Both the position numbers and the translations under genes were made by a program. From Corallococcus soli (GTDB taxonomy: Bacteria > Myxococcota > Myxococcia > Myxococcales > Myxococcaceae): a stretch of DNA of 64,000 nt. Each line of letters opens with the position of its first letter. Within the stretch, counting starts at the first letter, position 1. Under the pieces are notes generated by a model. The model did not search any database and was not told the origin of the DNA. It saw only the letters and a list, made by a program, of their open reading frames with translations. Shown here piece by piece: positions 50,002 to 58,278 of this stretch. The stretch is taken from positions 372,001 to 436,000 of the forward strand of contig NZ_JAAIYO010000005.1 of the NCBI RefSeq assembly GCF_014930455.1. The letters run 5' to 3'.

Positions 50002-50757
50002 ATGAACTTCAACCTCAAAGAGATCTACGCGCACATGGGCGTCTTCGCCCTGGGCATCGCCTGGACGTTGATTGCCTTCGCGGTCGCGTCGCTGGCCGTC
50101 TTCTTCGAGCGCCTGTTCGTCTACTTCCGCTCGCGCGCCGCGTCCCGCAAGTTCGCCGGCCGCGCCGGTCCGCTCCTCGCGCAGCAGCAGCACGACGCGC
50201 TGGTGAAGGAGGCCGAGGGCAACAAGAGCAGCCACCTGGCGATGATGCTGGGCAGCGGCATGAAGACGTTCCTGTCCAAGTCCCGCGCGCCCGCCGGGAA
50301 GCTGGGCGCGGTGGAGCTCACGCGCCGCGACCTGGTGCGCATCAACGAGCGCATCACCGCGGACGTGCGCCGGGGCATGTCGGTGCTGGCCACGGTGGGT
50401 TCGGTGGCGCCGTTCGTCGGACTGCTGGGCACGGTGGTGGGCATCATCGAGGCCTTCGCCGGCATCGCGAAGGAGGGCTCCGGCGGCCTGGGCGCGGTGT
50501 CCGCCGGCATCGCGGAGGCGCTGGTCGTCACCGCGCTGGGCCTGCTCGTCGCCATCCCCGCGGTGCTGATGTTCAACTTCCTGTCCACTCGCGCGGACGC
50601 GCTGCTGCTCTCCCTGGAGCAGGCGCGCAGCGAGTTCCTGGACCACCTGGAGGACATGGCCGGCGACAAGCGCGCGGTGGCCACGCACGCGTCCCACCCG
50701 AGCAGCGCGGACGTCGTCTCCACCCGCGCCGAGGCCACCGATGTCGGCCACGCGTAG
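50002..50757 (+). CDS. exbB: ExbB/TolQ/MotA-type proton channel
   Basis: The 251-residue membrane protein has three hydrophobic segments: LGIAWTLIAFAVASLAVFFE, and the pair VLATVGSVAPFVGLLGTVVG and ALVVTALGLLVAIPAVLMFN. The TVGSVAPFVGLLGTV signature is diagnostic of ExbB/TolQ. It forms the proton channel that drives TonB. Its 3' end overlaps the first ExbD-like gene by 17 bases, so the two are translated together. Confidence 0.92.
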   Translation: MNFNLKEIYAHMGVFALGIAWTLIAFAVASLAVFFERLFVYFRSRAASRKFAGRAGPLLAQQQHDALVKEAEGNKSSHLAMMLGSGMKTFLSKSRAPAGKLGAVELTRRDLVRINERITADVRRGMSVLATVGSVAPFVGLLGTVVGIIEAFAGIAKEGSGGLGAVSAGIAEALVVTALGLLVAIPAVLMFNFLSTRADALLLSLEQARSEFLDHLEDMAGDKRAVATHASHPSSADVVSTRAEATDVGHA

Positions 50758-51148
50758 GAGCCTCACCCCGGAGATGAACGTGACGCCGCTGGTGGACGTG
50801 GTGCTCGTCCTCCTCATCATCTTCATGGTCGTCACGCCGCAGCTGGAGGCGGGCGCCGCGGTGGAGCTGCCCGTCGCGATGAACCCGGATCCGGAGAACA
50901 AGAACCTGGAGCCGACGACGGTGAGCCTCGCGGCGAACGGGTCCTTCTTCCTGGACCGCAAGCAGCTCACGCGGGACGCGCTGGTGGTGGAGCTGAAGTC
51001 GCTGCACCGGGCGAAGCCGGACGCGCCCGTGGTGCTCAAGGCGGACCGGGGCGTGGCGTACGCGCAGGTGAGGGGCGTCTTCAAGGCGATGCAGGACATT
51101 GGATTCCCGGGCATCAGCCTGCAGGTCATCGACCGGCAGAAGAAGTAA
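50741..51148 (+). CDS. exbD: ExbD/TolR-like protein, copy 1
   Basis: A 135-residue protein with a short cytoplasmic N-terminus, one transmembrane helix carrying the essential Asp (NVTPLVDVVLVLLIIFMVVT) and a periplasmic domain (VVLKADRGVAYAQVRGVFK). It stabilises the ExbB channel and couples it to TonB. ATG 50741 overlaps the ExbB gene. A second ExbD-like gene follows after 15 bases. Confidence 0.9.
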   Translation: MSATRRSLTPEMNVTPLVDVVLVLLIIFMVVTPQLEAGAAVELPVAMNPDPENKNLEPTTVSLAANGSFFLDRKQLTRDALVVELKSLHRAKPDAPVVLKADRGVAYAQVRGVFKAMQDIGFPGISLQVIDRQKK

Positions 51149-51163
51149 GGGGAGGCACGCGCC

Positions 51164-51589
51164 ATGGCTTTCGACGTCGGTGGCAGCAAGGGCGGCATCC
51201 GCCCCACGATGAACGTGACGCCCCTGGTGGACGTGGTGCTGGTCCTCCTCATCATCTTCATGGTCGTCACGCCGCTGATGACCAAGAACCTGTGGATGAA
51301 CGTGCCGGCGAAGGCGGACAAGGCGGACACCACTCCGCCGCCGCCGGACGCGAAGCCGCCCGTGGTGCTCACGGTGGACAAGGCCGGCACGCTGCGCATC
51401 AACCGCGAGGAGGTGCCGCGCGACCAGGTGGTGGAGCGCCTGCGACGCATGCTCAACGCGCGAGCGGACAAGATCGTCTTCTTCGACGCGAGCGACGCGG
51501 TGCCGTACGGCAGCGCGATGGAAGTGCTGGACCTGGCGCGGGGCGGGAACATCACCGTCGCCGTGCTGCCGGAGCGGCTCGCGGATTGA
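51164..51589 (+). CDS. exbD: ExbD/TolR-like protein, copy 2
   Basis: A 141-residue paralogue of the preceding gene with the same helix NVTPLVDVVLVLLIIFMVVT and a divergent periplasmic domain with a Pro-rich linker (KADTTPPPPDAKPP). Paired ExbD-like genes may form a heteromeric ExbD component; whether both are used at once is unknown. A GGAGG ribosome site precedes ATG 51164. Confidence 0.88.
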   Translation: MAFDVGGSKGGIRPTMNVTPLVDVVLVLLIIFMVVTPLMTKNLWMNVPAKADKADTTPPPPDAKPPVVLTVDKAGTLRINREEVPRDQVVERLRRMLNARADKIVFFDASDAVPYGSAMEVLDLARGGNITVAVLPERLAD

Positions 51590-51737
51590 GTCGTGCATCG
51601 GGTGTCCCGCGCGCGGCGCAGGCCGCGCGCGGTCCGTGACACCGAGTTTTCCGTTCCCCGCCAGAGACGTCACAAACCCTTCATCCCAATGCCACGGGCG
51701 TCGCGTTGATTGCGCGTCGCTGTCGGCAAGGAGAGCC

Positions 51738-54700
51738 GTGTTGTCTCGTTCAAACTTCGTGCGCGCCCTCGTGGCGTCACTCGTGCTCATCACCCCGCCT
51801 GCCTTCGCGCAGGCACCCGGCGCCGAGCCGACAGCCCCTCTTGCGCCGTCCCCCTCCGCCACGCCCGGCACGCAGCCCGCCGGTGAGCTGCCGCCTCCGC
51901 CGGGGACGTCCGGTGCCTCCACCGCGACACAGCCGGATGGCGCGCTGCCCACCAGCCCCGCGCCCTCGCTGGGGACCCAGCCCGGGAGCGCCGCGAATCC
52001 GCTGCCCGCGTCGGGGAGCACCTCGCCCACGCAGTCTGACGCGACCGCTCCCGCGCAGGCCGCACAGCCTGGAACCTCTGCTCCCGCGCAGGCCGGAACC
52101 TCCACACCCGCGCAGACTGGGACCGTTGCTCCCGCGCAGGCTGGGACTTCCGCGCCTGCACAACCTGGAACCGCTGCTCCCGCGCAGGCCGCCCAGCCGG
52201 TGGATCCTTCCGCTCCCGCCGCCGCGCAGTCCGATGCCGTGACGGCTCCCTCCGCCGTGCCGGCCGAGGCCACCGCGTCCGACGAGGCCGCCCTGGGCGA
52301 CGACGCGCTCGCGGAGTCCTCCACGCCGCCTCCCGGCTTCACGGGCATCCATGGCCGGCTCACGGACGAGGCCAACGGCGAGGGCCTCATCGAGGCCACC
52401 GTGAAGGTGGTGACGGGCTCGCAGAAGCAGGCCCTCACCGACCTGGACGGCAACTACCGGCTCGCGCTGCCGCCGGGCAAGTACGACCTGCGCGCCTTCT
52501 ATGACGTGTACCAGGGCCGCCGCATCACCGGCGTCGTCGTCACCCAGGGCAAGGCCACGAAGCTGGACGTCGCGCTCAGCGCGGATGTGGGCGCGGTGCA
52601 GGAGGTCGTCGTCGAGGCCCGCTCCGACCGCCGCGCCGAGGGCGCCCTGCTCCAGGACCGCAAGAAGGCCGCCGCCGTCTCCGACGCCATCAGCGCGCAG
52701 GAGATCGCCCGCACGCCGGACTCCAGCGCCGGTGACGCCGTGAAGCGCGTGGTCAGCGCCACCGTGGTGGACGGCCGCTACGTGCTGCTGCGCGGCCTGG
52801 GTGGCCGCTACGCCACCACGCTGCTCAACGGCGCGCTGCTGCCCAGCCCGGAGCCGGACGAGCCCAGCGTGCCGCTGGACCTGTTCCCCACCAGCCTGCT
52901 CGCGAACCTCAACGTGGTGAAGAGCTACACGCCGGACCTGCCGGGCACCTTCGGCGGCGGCACGCTCCTCATCGAGACCAACACCTACCCGTCCCAGTTC
53001 GAGTTCAAGCCGCGCCTCACCCTGGGCGGCGACACCGTGACGACCTTCCGCGAGCGCAACTCGCAGGCGCAGGGCGGCTTCGGCGAGGCGCTGGGCTTCG
53101 CGAACTCCAGCCGCGGCCTGCCGTCCGAGCTGCCCCGCGACCACCGCCTGGGCGCGGGTGGAGAGACCGCGCAGCAGTTGGAAGGCCAGTGGGAGAGCTT
53201 CACCAACGTCTGGGAGCGCCGCACCACGCGCGCCCTGCCCAACCTGGGCCTGGGCGCGTCGCTGGGCGACACGCTGCGCTTCGGCAACCAGCGGCTGGGC
53301 TACCTGGCCACCGTCAACTACGGCCACCGCGACGGCGTGCAGACGGGCGACTTCGCCCGCGCGTCCCGCGACGAGTCCGGTTCGCTCATCCCCCAGGACG
53401 TCGCGCGCACCACGCAGGGCTTCTCCACCGCGAACCTCAGCGGCCTGGCCAGCGTGGGCTACCAGTTCGACCGCGACAACGAGCTGACCTTCTTCAGCCT
53501 CTACACGCGCGGCACCGACACGCGCACGTACACCGCCAATGGCAACAACAACGTGCGCGGTGATTCCTACTCCAGCACCCGGCTCCAGTTCATCACCCGC
53601 GCCCTGTCCTTCAACCAGCTCCGGGGCTTCCACCGCCTGGGCCTGCTGGGCGACGCGGAGCTGGACTGGCAGGCCAACCTCTCCCGCGTGGACCGCGACG
53701 AACCCGACACGCGCGACACGCTCTACAGCGCCAGCCTCAACAACCCCGGCGCGCAGCTGTCCTTCCCCAACCAGCCCAACAGCGGCGAGCGCTTCTTCGC
53801 CGAGCTGGGCGAGACGTCCGCTGGCGGCAGCGTCAACCTCACCCTGCCCTTCACCTCCGACCTCAAGGTGAAGGTGGGTGGCCTGACGCAGGTGTCCTTC
53901 CGCGACTTCAACGCGCGCCGCTTCCGCTACCTGCTCAACGACACGCCGGTGGACCGCACCCAGTCCCCCGAACAGCTCTTCTCGCCGGAGAACGTGGGCA
54001 ACGCCATCACCGTGCGCGAGACGACCCGCGCGGACGACGCCTACAACGCCTTCCTGGGCATCTACGCCGGCTACGTGTCCGCGGACTACCAGCCCCTGGA
54101 GCCGCTGCGCCTGGTGGGCGGCGTGCGCCTGGAAGCCTCCCAGCAGAACCTCACGCTGAAGGACCCCTTCACGGGCGTGGAGGGCGAGGCCGGGGGGACG
54201 GATCAGCGCTACCTGGACGTGCTGCCGTCGTTCAACGCCATCTACGCGCTGTCCGACAAGGTGAACCTGCGCGCGGGCTACAGCTACACGCTGGCGCGGC
54301 CCACGTTCCGCGAGCTGGCGCCCTTCATCTTCTTCGACTTCGTGCGCCGCCGGAACGTGTCCGGCAACCCCGACCTGCTGGAGACGCGCATCCACAACGT
54401 GGACGCTCGCGCGGAGTGGTTCGTCGGAGAGAACGACGTGCTGGCCGCGAGCGCCTTCTACAAGCGCTTCCAGGACCCCATCGAGCGCGTCATCCGCAAC
54501 CCGGACAGCGGCGACCTGGGCTTCGAGAACGCCGCGGGCGCGGACAGCTATGGCCTGGAGCTGGAGGCGCGCACGTCGCTGGCCCGCTTCAGCCCCGCGC
54601 TGCGCCCGGTGCGCATGGGCGCGAACCTCACGCTCATCCAGTCGCGGGTGGACCTGGGTGACTCCGCGGTGGTGGGCGCGCAGACGAACAAGGACCGCCC

Positions 54701-55019
54701 GCTCCAGGGCCAGTCGCCCTACGTCATCAACGTCAACGTGGGCTACGAGCGGCCGGAGAGCGGCACCGAAGTGGCCGCCCTCTACAACGTGTACGGCCAG
54801 CGCATCAGCGAGGTCGGCGTGCAGGGCCTGCCGGACGTGTACGAGCGGCCCTTCCACCGCGTGGACCTCACCCTCACCCAGAAGCTGGGCGCGACGCAGC
54901 TGAAGCTGACCGCCGCGAACATCCTCAACGCGTCCGTCACCCTCCGCCAGGGGGACGTGACGGTGCAGACGTACAAGCCCGGCATGGCGTTCACCGCCGC
55001 GCTCGGTTGGGCCCTGTAG
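51738..55019 (+). CDS. TonB-dependent outer-membrane receptor with N-terminal carboxypeptidase-regulatory-like domain
   Basis: A 1093-residue outer-membrane receptor. After a signal (VRALVASLVLITPPAFA) and a long Pro/Ala-rich linker with tandem repeats, a carboxypeptidase regulatory-like (CarboxypepD_reg) domain starts near GFTGIHGRLTDEANGE. The plug domain follows (RVVSATVVDGRYVLLRGLGG), and the barrel continues to the end, closing in MAFTAALGWAL. This is an OAR-type receptor for a bulky ligand, perhaps a peptide or glycan. GTG 51738 or TTG 51741 may be used; AAGGAG at 51728-51733 fits either. It follows the ExbD pair and precedes a lipoprotein that may be its surface partner. Confidence 0.85.
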   Translation: MLSRSNFVRALVASLVLITPPAFAQAPGAEPTAPLAPSPSATPGTQPAGELPPPPGTSGASTATQPDGALPTSPAPSLGTQPGSAANPLPASGSTSPTQSDATAPAQAAQPGTSAPAQAGTSTPAQTGTVAPAQAGTSAPAQPGTAAPAQAAQPVDPSAPAAAQSDAVTAPSAVPAEATASDEAALGDDALAESSTPPPGFTGIHGRLTDEANGEGLIEATVKVVTGSQKQALTDLDGNYRLALPPGKYDLRAFYDVYQGRRITGVVVTQGKATKLDVALSADVGAVQEVVVEARSDRRAEGALLQDRKKAAAVSDAISAQEIARTPDSSAGDAVKRVVSATVVDGRYVLLRGLGGRYATTLLNGALLPSPEPDEPSVPLDLFPTSLLANLNVVKSYTPDLPGTFGGGTLLIETNTYPSQFEFKPRLTLGGDTVTTFRERNSQAQGGFGEALGFANSSRGLPSELPRDHRLGAGGETAQQLEGQWESFTNVWERRTTRALPNLGLGASLGDTLRFGNQRLGYLATVNYGHRDGVQTGDFARASRDESGSLIPQDVARTTQGFSTANLSGLASVGYQFDRDNELTFFSLYTRGTDTRTYTANGNNNVRGDSYSSTRLQFITRALSFNQLRGFHRLGLLGDAELDWQANLSRVDRDEPDTRDTLYSASLNNPGAQLSFPNQPNSGERFFAELGETSAGGSVNLTLPFTSDLKVKVGGLTQVSFRDFNARRFRYLLNDTPVDRTQSPEQLFSPENVGNAITVRETTRADDAYNAFLGIYAGYVSADYQPLEPLRLVGGVRLEASQQNLTLKDPFTGVEGEAGGTDQRYLDVLPSFNAIYALSDKVNLRAGYSYTLARPTFRELAPFIFFDFVRRRNVSGNPDLLETRIHNVDARAEWFVGENDVLAASAFYKRFQDPIERVIRNPDSGDLGFENAAGADSYGLELEARTSLARFSPALRPVRMGANLTLIQSRVDLGDSAVVGAQTNKDRPLQGQSPYVINVNVGYERPESGTEVAALYNVYGQRISEVGVQGLPDVYERPFHRVDLTLTQKLGATQLKLTAANILNASVTLRQGDVTVQTYKPGMAFTAALGWAL
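52045..52200 (+). repeat. tandem PAQAGTS-type repeats in the receptor linker
   Basis: About six copies of a 24-base unit encode P-A-Q-(A/T/P)-G-T-(S/A/V)-(A/T), with two longer copies (PAQAAQPG). The copies differ at several bases, so the array is not recent. It lies between the signal peptide and the regulatory domain, where length variation could alter reach across the periplasm. Confidence 0.75.
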
Positions 55020-55049
55020 CTCCCATCTCCTCCCGAAAGGACGTCACCC

Positions 55050-56423
55050 ATGAAGCGCCTGTTTGCATCCGTCCTCGCCCTCTCCAGCCTCACGCTGCTG
55101 TCCGCCTGCGGCGACGACAAGGAAACGCCCAACACGCCGGACGGTGGGGATCCGCAGGCCACCGCGCAGGACGTGAGCGCGAACATCACCGAGGACACGA
55201 CGTGGAAGGCGGGCACCACGTACACGCTGAAGAACTACGTGTTCGTGGAGAAGGGCACGCTGACCATCGAGCCGGGCGCCACGGTGCTGGGCGACCAGGG
55301 CAGCGCGCTGGTCATCACCCGCGAGGCGAAGCTCAACGCGGTGGGCACGGCGGAGAAGCCCATCGTCTTCACCAGCGCGCAGGCGGCGGGCACGCGCACG
55401 GCCGGTGACTGGGGCGGCGTGGTGCTGCTGGGCAAGGCGCGCATCAACGTGGCCGGCGGCGAGAACACCGTCGAGGGCTTCTTCGCGACGAGCGGCGACG
55501 TGAAGACGAAGTACGGCGGCACGGACGACGCGCACGACTGCGGCAAGCTGAAGTACGCGCGCATCGAGTTCGCGGGCTACGAGCTGGCCGAGGACAACGA
55601 GCTCAACGGCCTGACCGTGGGCGGCTGCGGCACGGCGACGGACATCGACTACGTGCAGGTGCACAAGGGCGCCGACGACGGCGTGGAGATGTTCGGCGGC
55701 ACGGCGGGCCTGAAGCACATCGTCGTCACGCAGGCGGACGATGACGCCCTGGACTACGACCTGGGCTGGCGCGGCAAGGTGCAGTTCCTGGTGGTGCAGC
55801 AGAACGCCACGGTGGGCAACCGGGGCATCGAGGCCTCCGGCAACAAGAACGACAACGCCGCGCAGCCGCACTCGGTGCCGGAGATCTGGAACGCGACGTT
55901 CATCGGCTCCGGGCGTCCGGCGGGCACGGCGCCCGCGCAGGAGGGCCTGGTGTTCAACACGGGCGCGGGCGGCATCCTGCGCAACATCATCGTCGCGAAC
56001 TTCGCGGACCTGGCCATCGACGTGGACGGCACGGCCTCCGCGGCGCTGTGGAACGCGGCCACCCCGGAGCTGTCGCTGCAGAGCACGCTGTTCTGGTCCA
56101 ACCGGGGCGACACGCTGGCCATCCCGAATGCGCCGAACCCGAAGAAGGACGCGTCCGGCGCGGTCACCGACCCGGACGTGAGCAAGTTCGTGGAGGCGGA
56201 GAAGGTGCTGGCCGCGGGCCTGAACAACAAGGTCGTGGACCCGCAGCTCACCGCGGCGCTGAACCTGGAGGCCCCGGACTTCACCCCGGCGGCGGGCTCC
56301 CCGGCGCTCAACCCGGACAACGCGGCCACGCCCGGCGCGGGCTTCGACACCAGCGCGCGCTTCGTCGGCGCGGTGGGCACCACCAACTGGCTGACCGGCT
56401 GGACGGCGTTCCCGAAGAACTAA
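55050..56423 (+). CDS. lipoprotein with right-handed beta-helix-like fold, partner of the TonB receptor
   Basis: A 457-residue lipoprotein: signal [11 protein letters not shown] with Cys20, then an acidic linker and a domain rich in short beta repeats, such as [38 protein letters not shown] and [16 protein letters not shown]. The pattern is that of a parallel beta-helix with many Asn/Asp/Gly turns, as in ligand- or glycan-binding surface lipoproteins. It lies 30 bases after the receptor and is most likely its substrate-capturing surface partner. The real ligand is unknown. No catalytic residues are obvious. Confidence 0.78.
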   Translation: MKRLFASVLALSSLTLLSACGDDKETPNTPDGGDPQATAQDVSANITEDTTWKAGTTYTLKNYVFVEKGTLTIEPGATVLGDQGSALVITREAKLNAVGTAEKPIVFTSAQAAGTRTAGDWGGVVLLGKARINVAGGENTVEGFFATSGDVKTKYGGTDDAHDCGKLKYARIEFAGYELAEDNELNGLTVGGCGTATDIDYVQVHKGADDGVEMFGGTAGLKHIVVTQADDDALDYDLGWRGKVQFLVVQQNATVGNRGIEASGNKNDNAAQPHSVPEIWNATFIGSGRPAGTAPAQEGLVFNTGAGGILRNIIVANFADLAIDVDGTASAALWNAATPELSLQSTLFWSNRGDTLAIPNAPNPKKDASGAVTDPDVSKFVEAEKVLAAGLNNKVVDPQLTAALNLEAPDFTPAAGSPALNPDNAATPGAGFDTSARFVGAVGTTNWLTGWTAFPKN

Positions 56424-56447
56424 CTTCGAGCAAGTCGTGACACACGG

Positions 56448-56488
56448 ACCGCGTGCTCCCGGCGTCAGGCCTGGGGCACGCGGTTCTC
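56448..56488. terminator. terminator-like hairpin after the TonB locus
   Basis: ACCGCGTGC (56448-56456) pairs with GCACGCGGT (56476-56484), followed by TCTCGCTT. It separates the lipoprotein stop from the convergent AT-hook gene. Confidence 0.55.
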
Positions 56489-56496
56489 GCTTCAGC

Positions 56497-57024
56497 CTAT
56501 GACGGCAGGCCGGAGGCCGCGTCGTCCTGCGCGCTGGCCAGGGACTCCGGGCTGTTGCCGCCCTCGGTGAACAGCGTGCCGCCGGCCACCGGACGCACCT
56601 TGGGGGGACGGCCGCGACGGCGCGGGGCGTTCTCCTCGGAGCCGGACGCCATGCCCACCGGCTCCACCGTGGACTGCGGCCCTTCCGCCCGGCCCGCCTT
56701 GCGCGTCGGACGCGGCAGGTGGATGGCCTCCAGCTTCGCGCCCAGCTCCGCGTCGTCCTCCGCGAACACCTTCGCGTACGCCAGCGCCCGCTGCCCCTTC
56801 TGGAGCAACGACTCCTGGCTCTCGTTCAGCACCTGCCGGGCCGCGTCCAGCGCCGCCTGCGCGCGCGCCACCGCCTCCGCCTTCTCCCGCACCAGCGCCG
56901 CGGCCTCGCCCAGCACCGCCGTGTCCACGTCCGGGAACTTCACGTCGGCCAGGTCGGTGGCGAACAGCTCGAGCAACCCGCGCAGCGCGGGGGAGATGGA
57001 ATCGTTCTCGGGGGAATCGAACAT
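56497..57024 (-). CDS. coiled-coil protein with an AT-hook motif
   Basis: A 175-residue cytosolic protein. Residues about 40-95 form a charged helical segment (LVREKAEAVARAQAALDAAR, LNESQESLLQKGQRALAYAK), followed by a disordered tail with a perfect AT-hook, RRRGRPPK, near residue 137. AT-hooks bind the minor groove of AT-rich DNA; in myxobacteria, HMGA-like proteins such as CarD use such hooks in transcription control. No enzyme domain is seen. It may be a small DNA-binding or nucleoid-associated factor. Confidence 0.75.
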   Translation of the reverse strand: MFDSPENDSISPALRGLLELFATDLADVKFPDVDTAVLGEAAALVREKAEAVARAQAALDAARQVLNESQESLLQKGQRALAYAKVFAEDDAELGAKLEAIHLPRPTRKAGRAEGPQSTVEPVGMASGSEENAPRRRGRPPKVRPVAGGTLFTEGGNSPESLASAQDDAASGLPS

Positions 57025-57147
57025 GGGCAGGCCTCCTCACAAGGCGTTGAGGCCTCCTATCTGCCCAGATGTTCAGTGTCCTTTCAAGGGGTCTGTTCCC
57101 GGGCCGGAAACTCGGCTCCGTGAGCTTCGTCAAGGACCCCTGGCGGA

Positions 57148-58278
57148 TCAGTCCACCCGCACCAGCGCCACGTCCCGCACCCCCACCGACGGATCCACGT
57201 CCACCGCCAGGAAGTGCCGGCCCACCCCGTCGAAGGCCTCCGGAATCGCCCCGCCCCCTCCGGAGATGTACGCCGGGATGCCCGCGTTCGAATACGAGTA
57301 ATAGGAGTGGATGTGCCCGTAGAGCGTCAGGTCCACGCCCGCTCGCGCCATCTTGCCCACCAGCCCCGCCGCCTCGCCCCGGACCGCGAAGCCTCCACCC
57401 CGGACGCCAATCGGATCCAACGGGGGGATGTGCATCGCCACGACGTGCACCGCGTCGCGCGCCTCCTCCAACCACCCGTCCATCTGCTGCTCCACCAGCG
57501 GATCCACCGTGCTGCTGCCGGAGTCCAGCAGGCTGAAGTGCACGCCCCGGAAGGTGAAGTGCTGGCTCGCCCGCCCCACCAGCCGCTGGTACTCCCGCGC
57601 GTCGTCCGTGAAGGTCTCGTGGTTGCCCAGCGTCGCGAACAACGGGATGCGTGAGCCCGCCTCCAGCCGCTGCTGGAACTCCTCCAGTTGCTCGCGCGTC
57701 CCGTACTCCGTCAGGTCCCCCGCGAAGAAGATGAAGCGCAGCGTGGGGTCCGCGTTCAGCCGCGTGTAGACGTCCCCCACCTTCGACAGCGCCTCCTGCA
57801 CGTCCGCCAGCGCCGCGAACCGGAACGGCTCGCGCGAGTCCCAGTCCGGAGGCGCCACCGTCAGCCTCGCCGTCGAGCCCGGCCGCAGCGCCACCCGCCA
57901 CGCCTTCACCGTCGGGTGCGCGTCCGGCAGGGGCTCCATGGCGAGCGCCTCACCGGAGGCATCCACCGCCACCAGCGCCGCGTCCGGCATCGCGTTGTGC
58001 ACCGTGAGCAGCCAGTCCGCTCGCGCCTGCGCCCCCGCGGCCACCCGCACCGTGAACACCGGGGCCTGCGCCCACAGCTCCAGCGCCCCCGCCCCCAGCG
58101 TCCGCACCGACGCGAGCCCGCCCTCCACCTCCACCGTCAGCGCCTCGCCCTCGGACTGCCCCACGCGCGCATCCCGCACCGCGCGGTCCTCGCCCGGCCG
58201 CGCGCACCCCGCGGACAGCAGGGCCGCCGCGAGCGCCACCGCCCCCACCACGTCCAGCCCACGCGACACACCGCTCAC
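57148..58278 (-). CDS. calcineurin-like metallophosphoesterase lipoprotein
   Basis: A 376-residue lipoprotein (signal ALLSAGCARP) with a C-terminal metallophosphoesterase domain. Visible metal motifs are AALADVQ in place of the usual DxH, FAGDLTEYG, LGNHETF, a His in VVAMHIPP, and YGHIHSYY. All five blocks are present, but the first has DVQ. Homologues hydrolyse phosphomonoesters, diesters or nucleotides outside the cytoplasm. It is the second gene of a pair: its start overlaps the stop of the outer-membrane protein gene. Confidence 0.85.
   Translation of the reverse strand: MSGVSRGLDVVGAVALAAALLSAGCARPGEDRAVRDARVGQSEGEALTVEVEGGLASVRTLGAGALELWAQAPVFTVRVAAGAQARADWLLTVHNAMPDAALVAVDASGEALAMEPLPDAHPTVKAWRVALRPGSTARLTVAPPDWDSREPFRFAALADVQEALSKVGDVYTRLNADPTLRFIFFAGDLTEYGTREQLEEFQQRLEAGSRIPLFATLGNHETFTDDAREYQRLVGRASQHFTFRGVHFSLLDSGSSTVDPLVEQQMDGWLEEARDAVHVVAMHIPPLDPIGVRGGGFAVRGEAAGLVGKMARAGVDLTLYGHIHSYYSYSNAGIPAYISGGGGAIPEAFDGVGRHFLAVDVDPSVGVRDVALVRVD

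Noticed and set aside
51777-54857. 1026-residue open frame on the minus strand
   Set aside because: It lies entirely antisense to the TonB-dependent receptor, which has clear signal, plug and barrel features.
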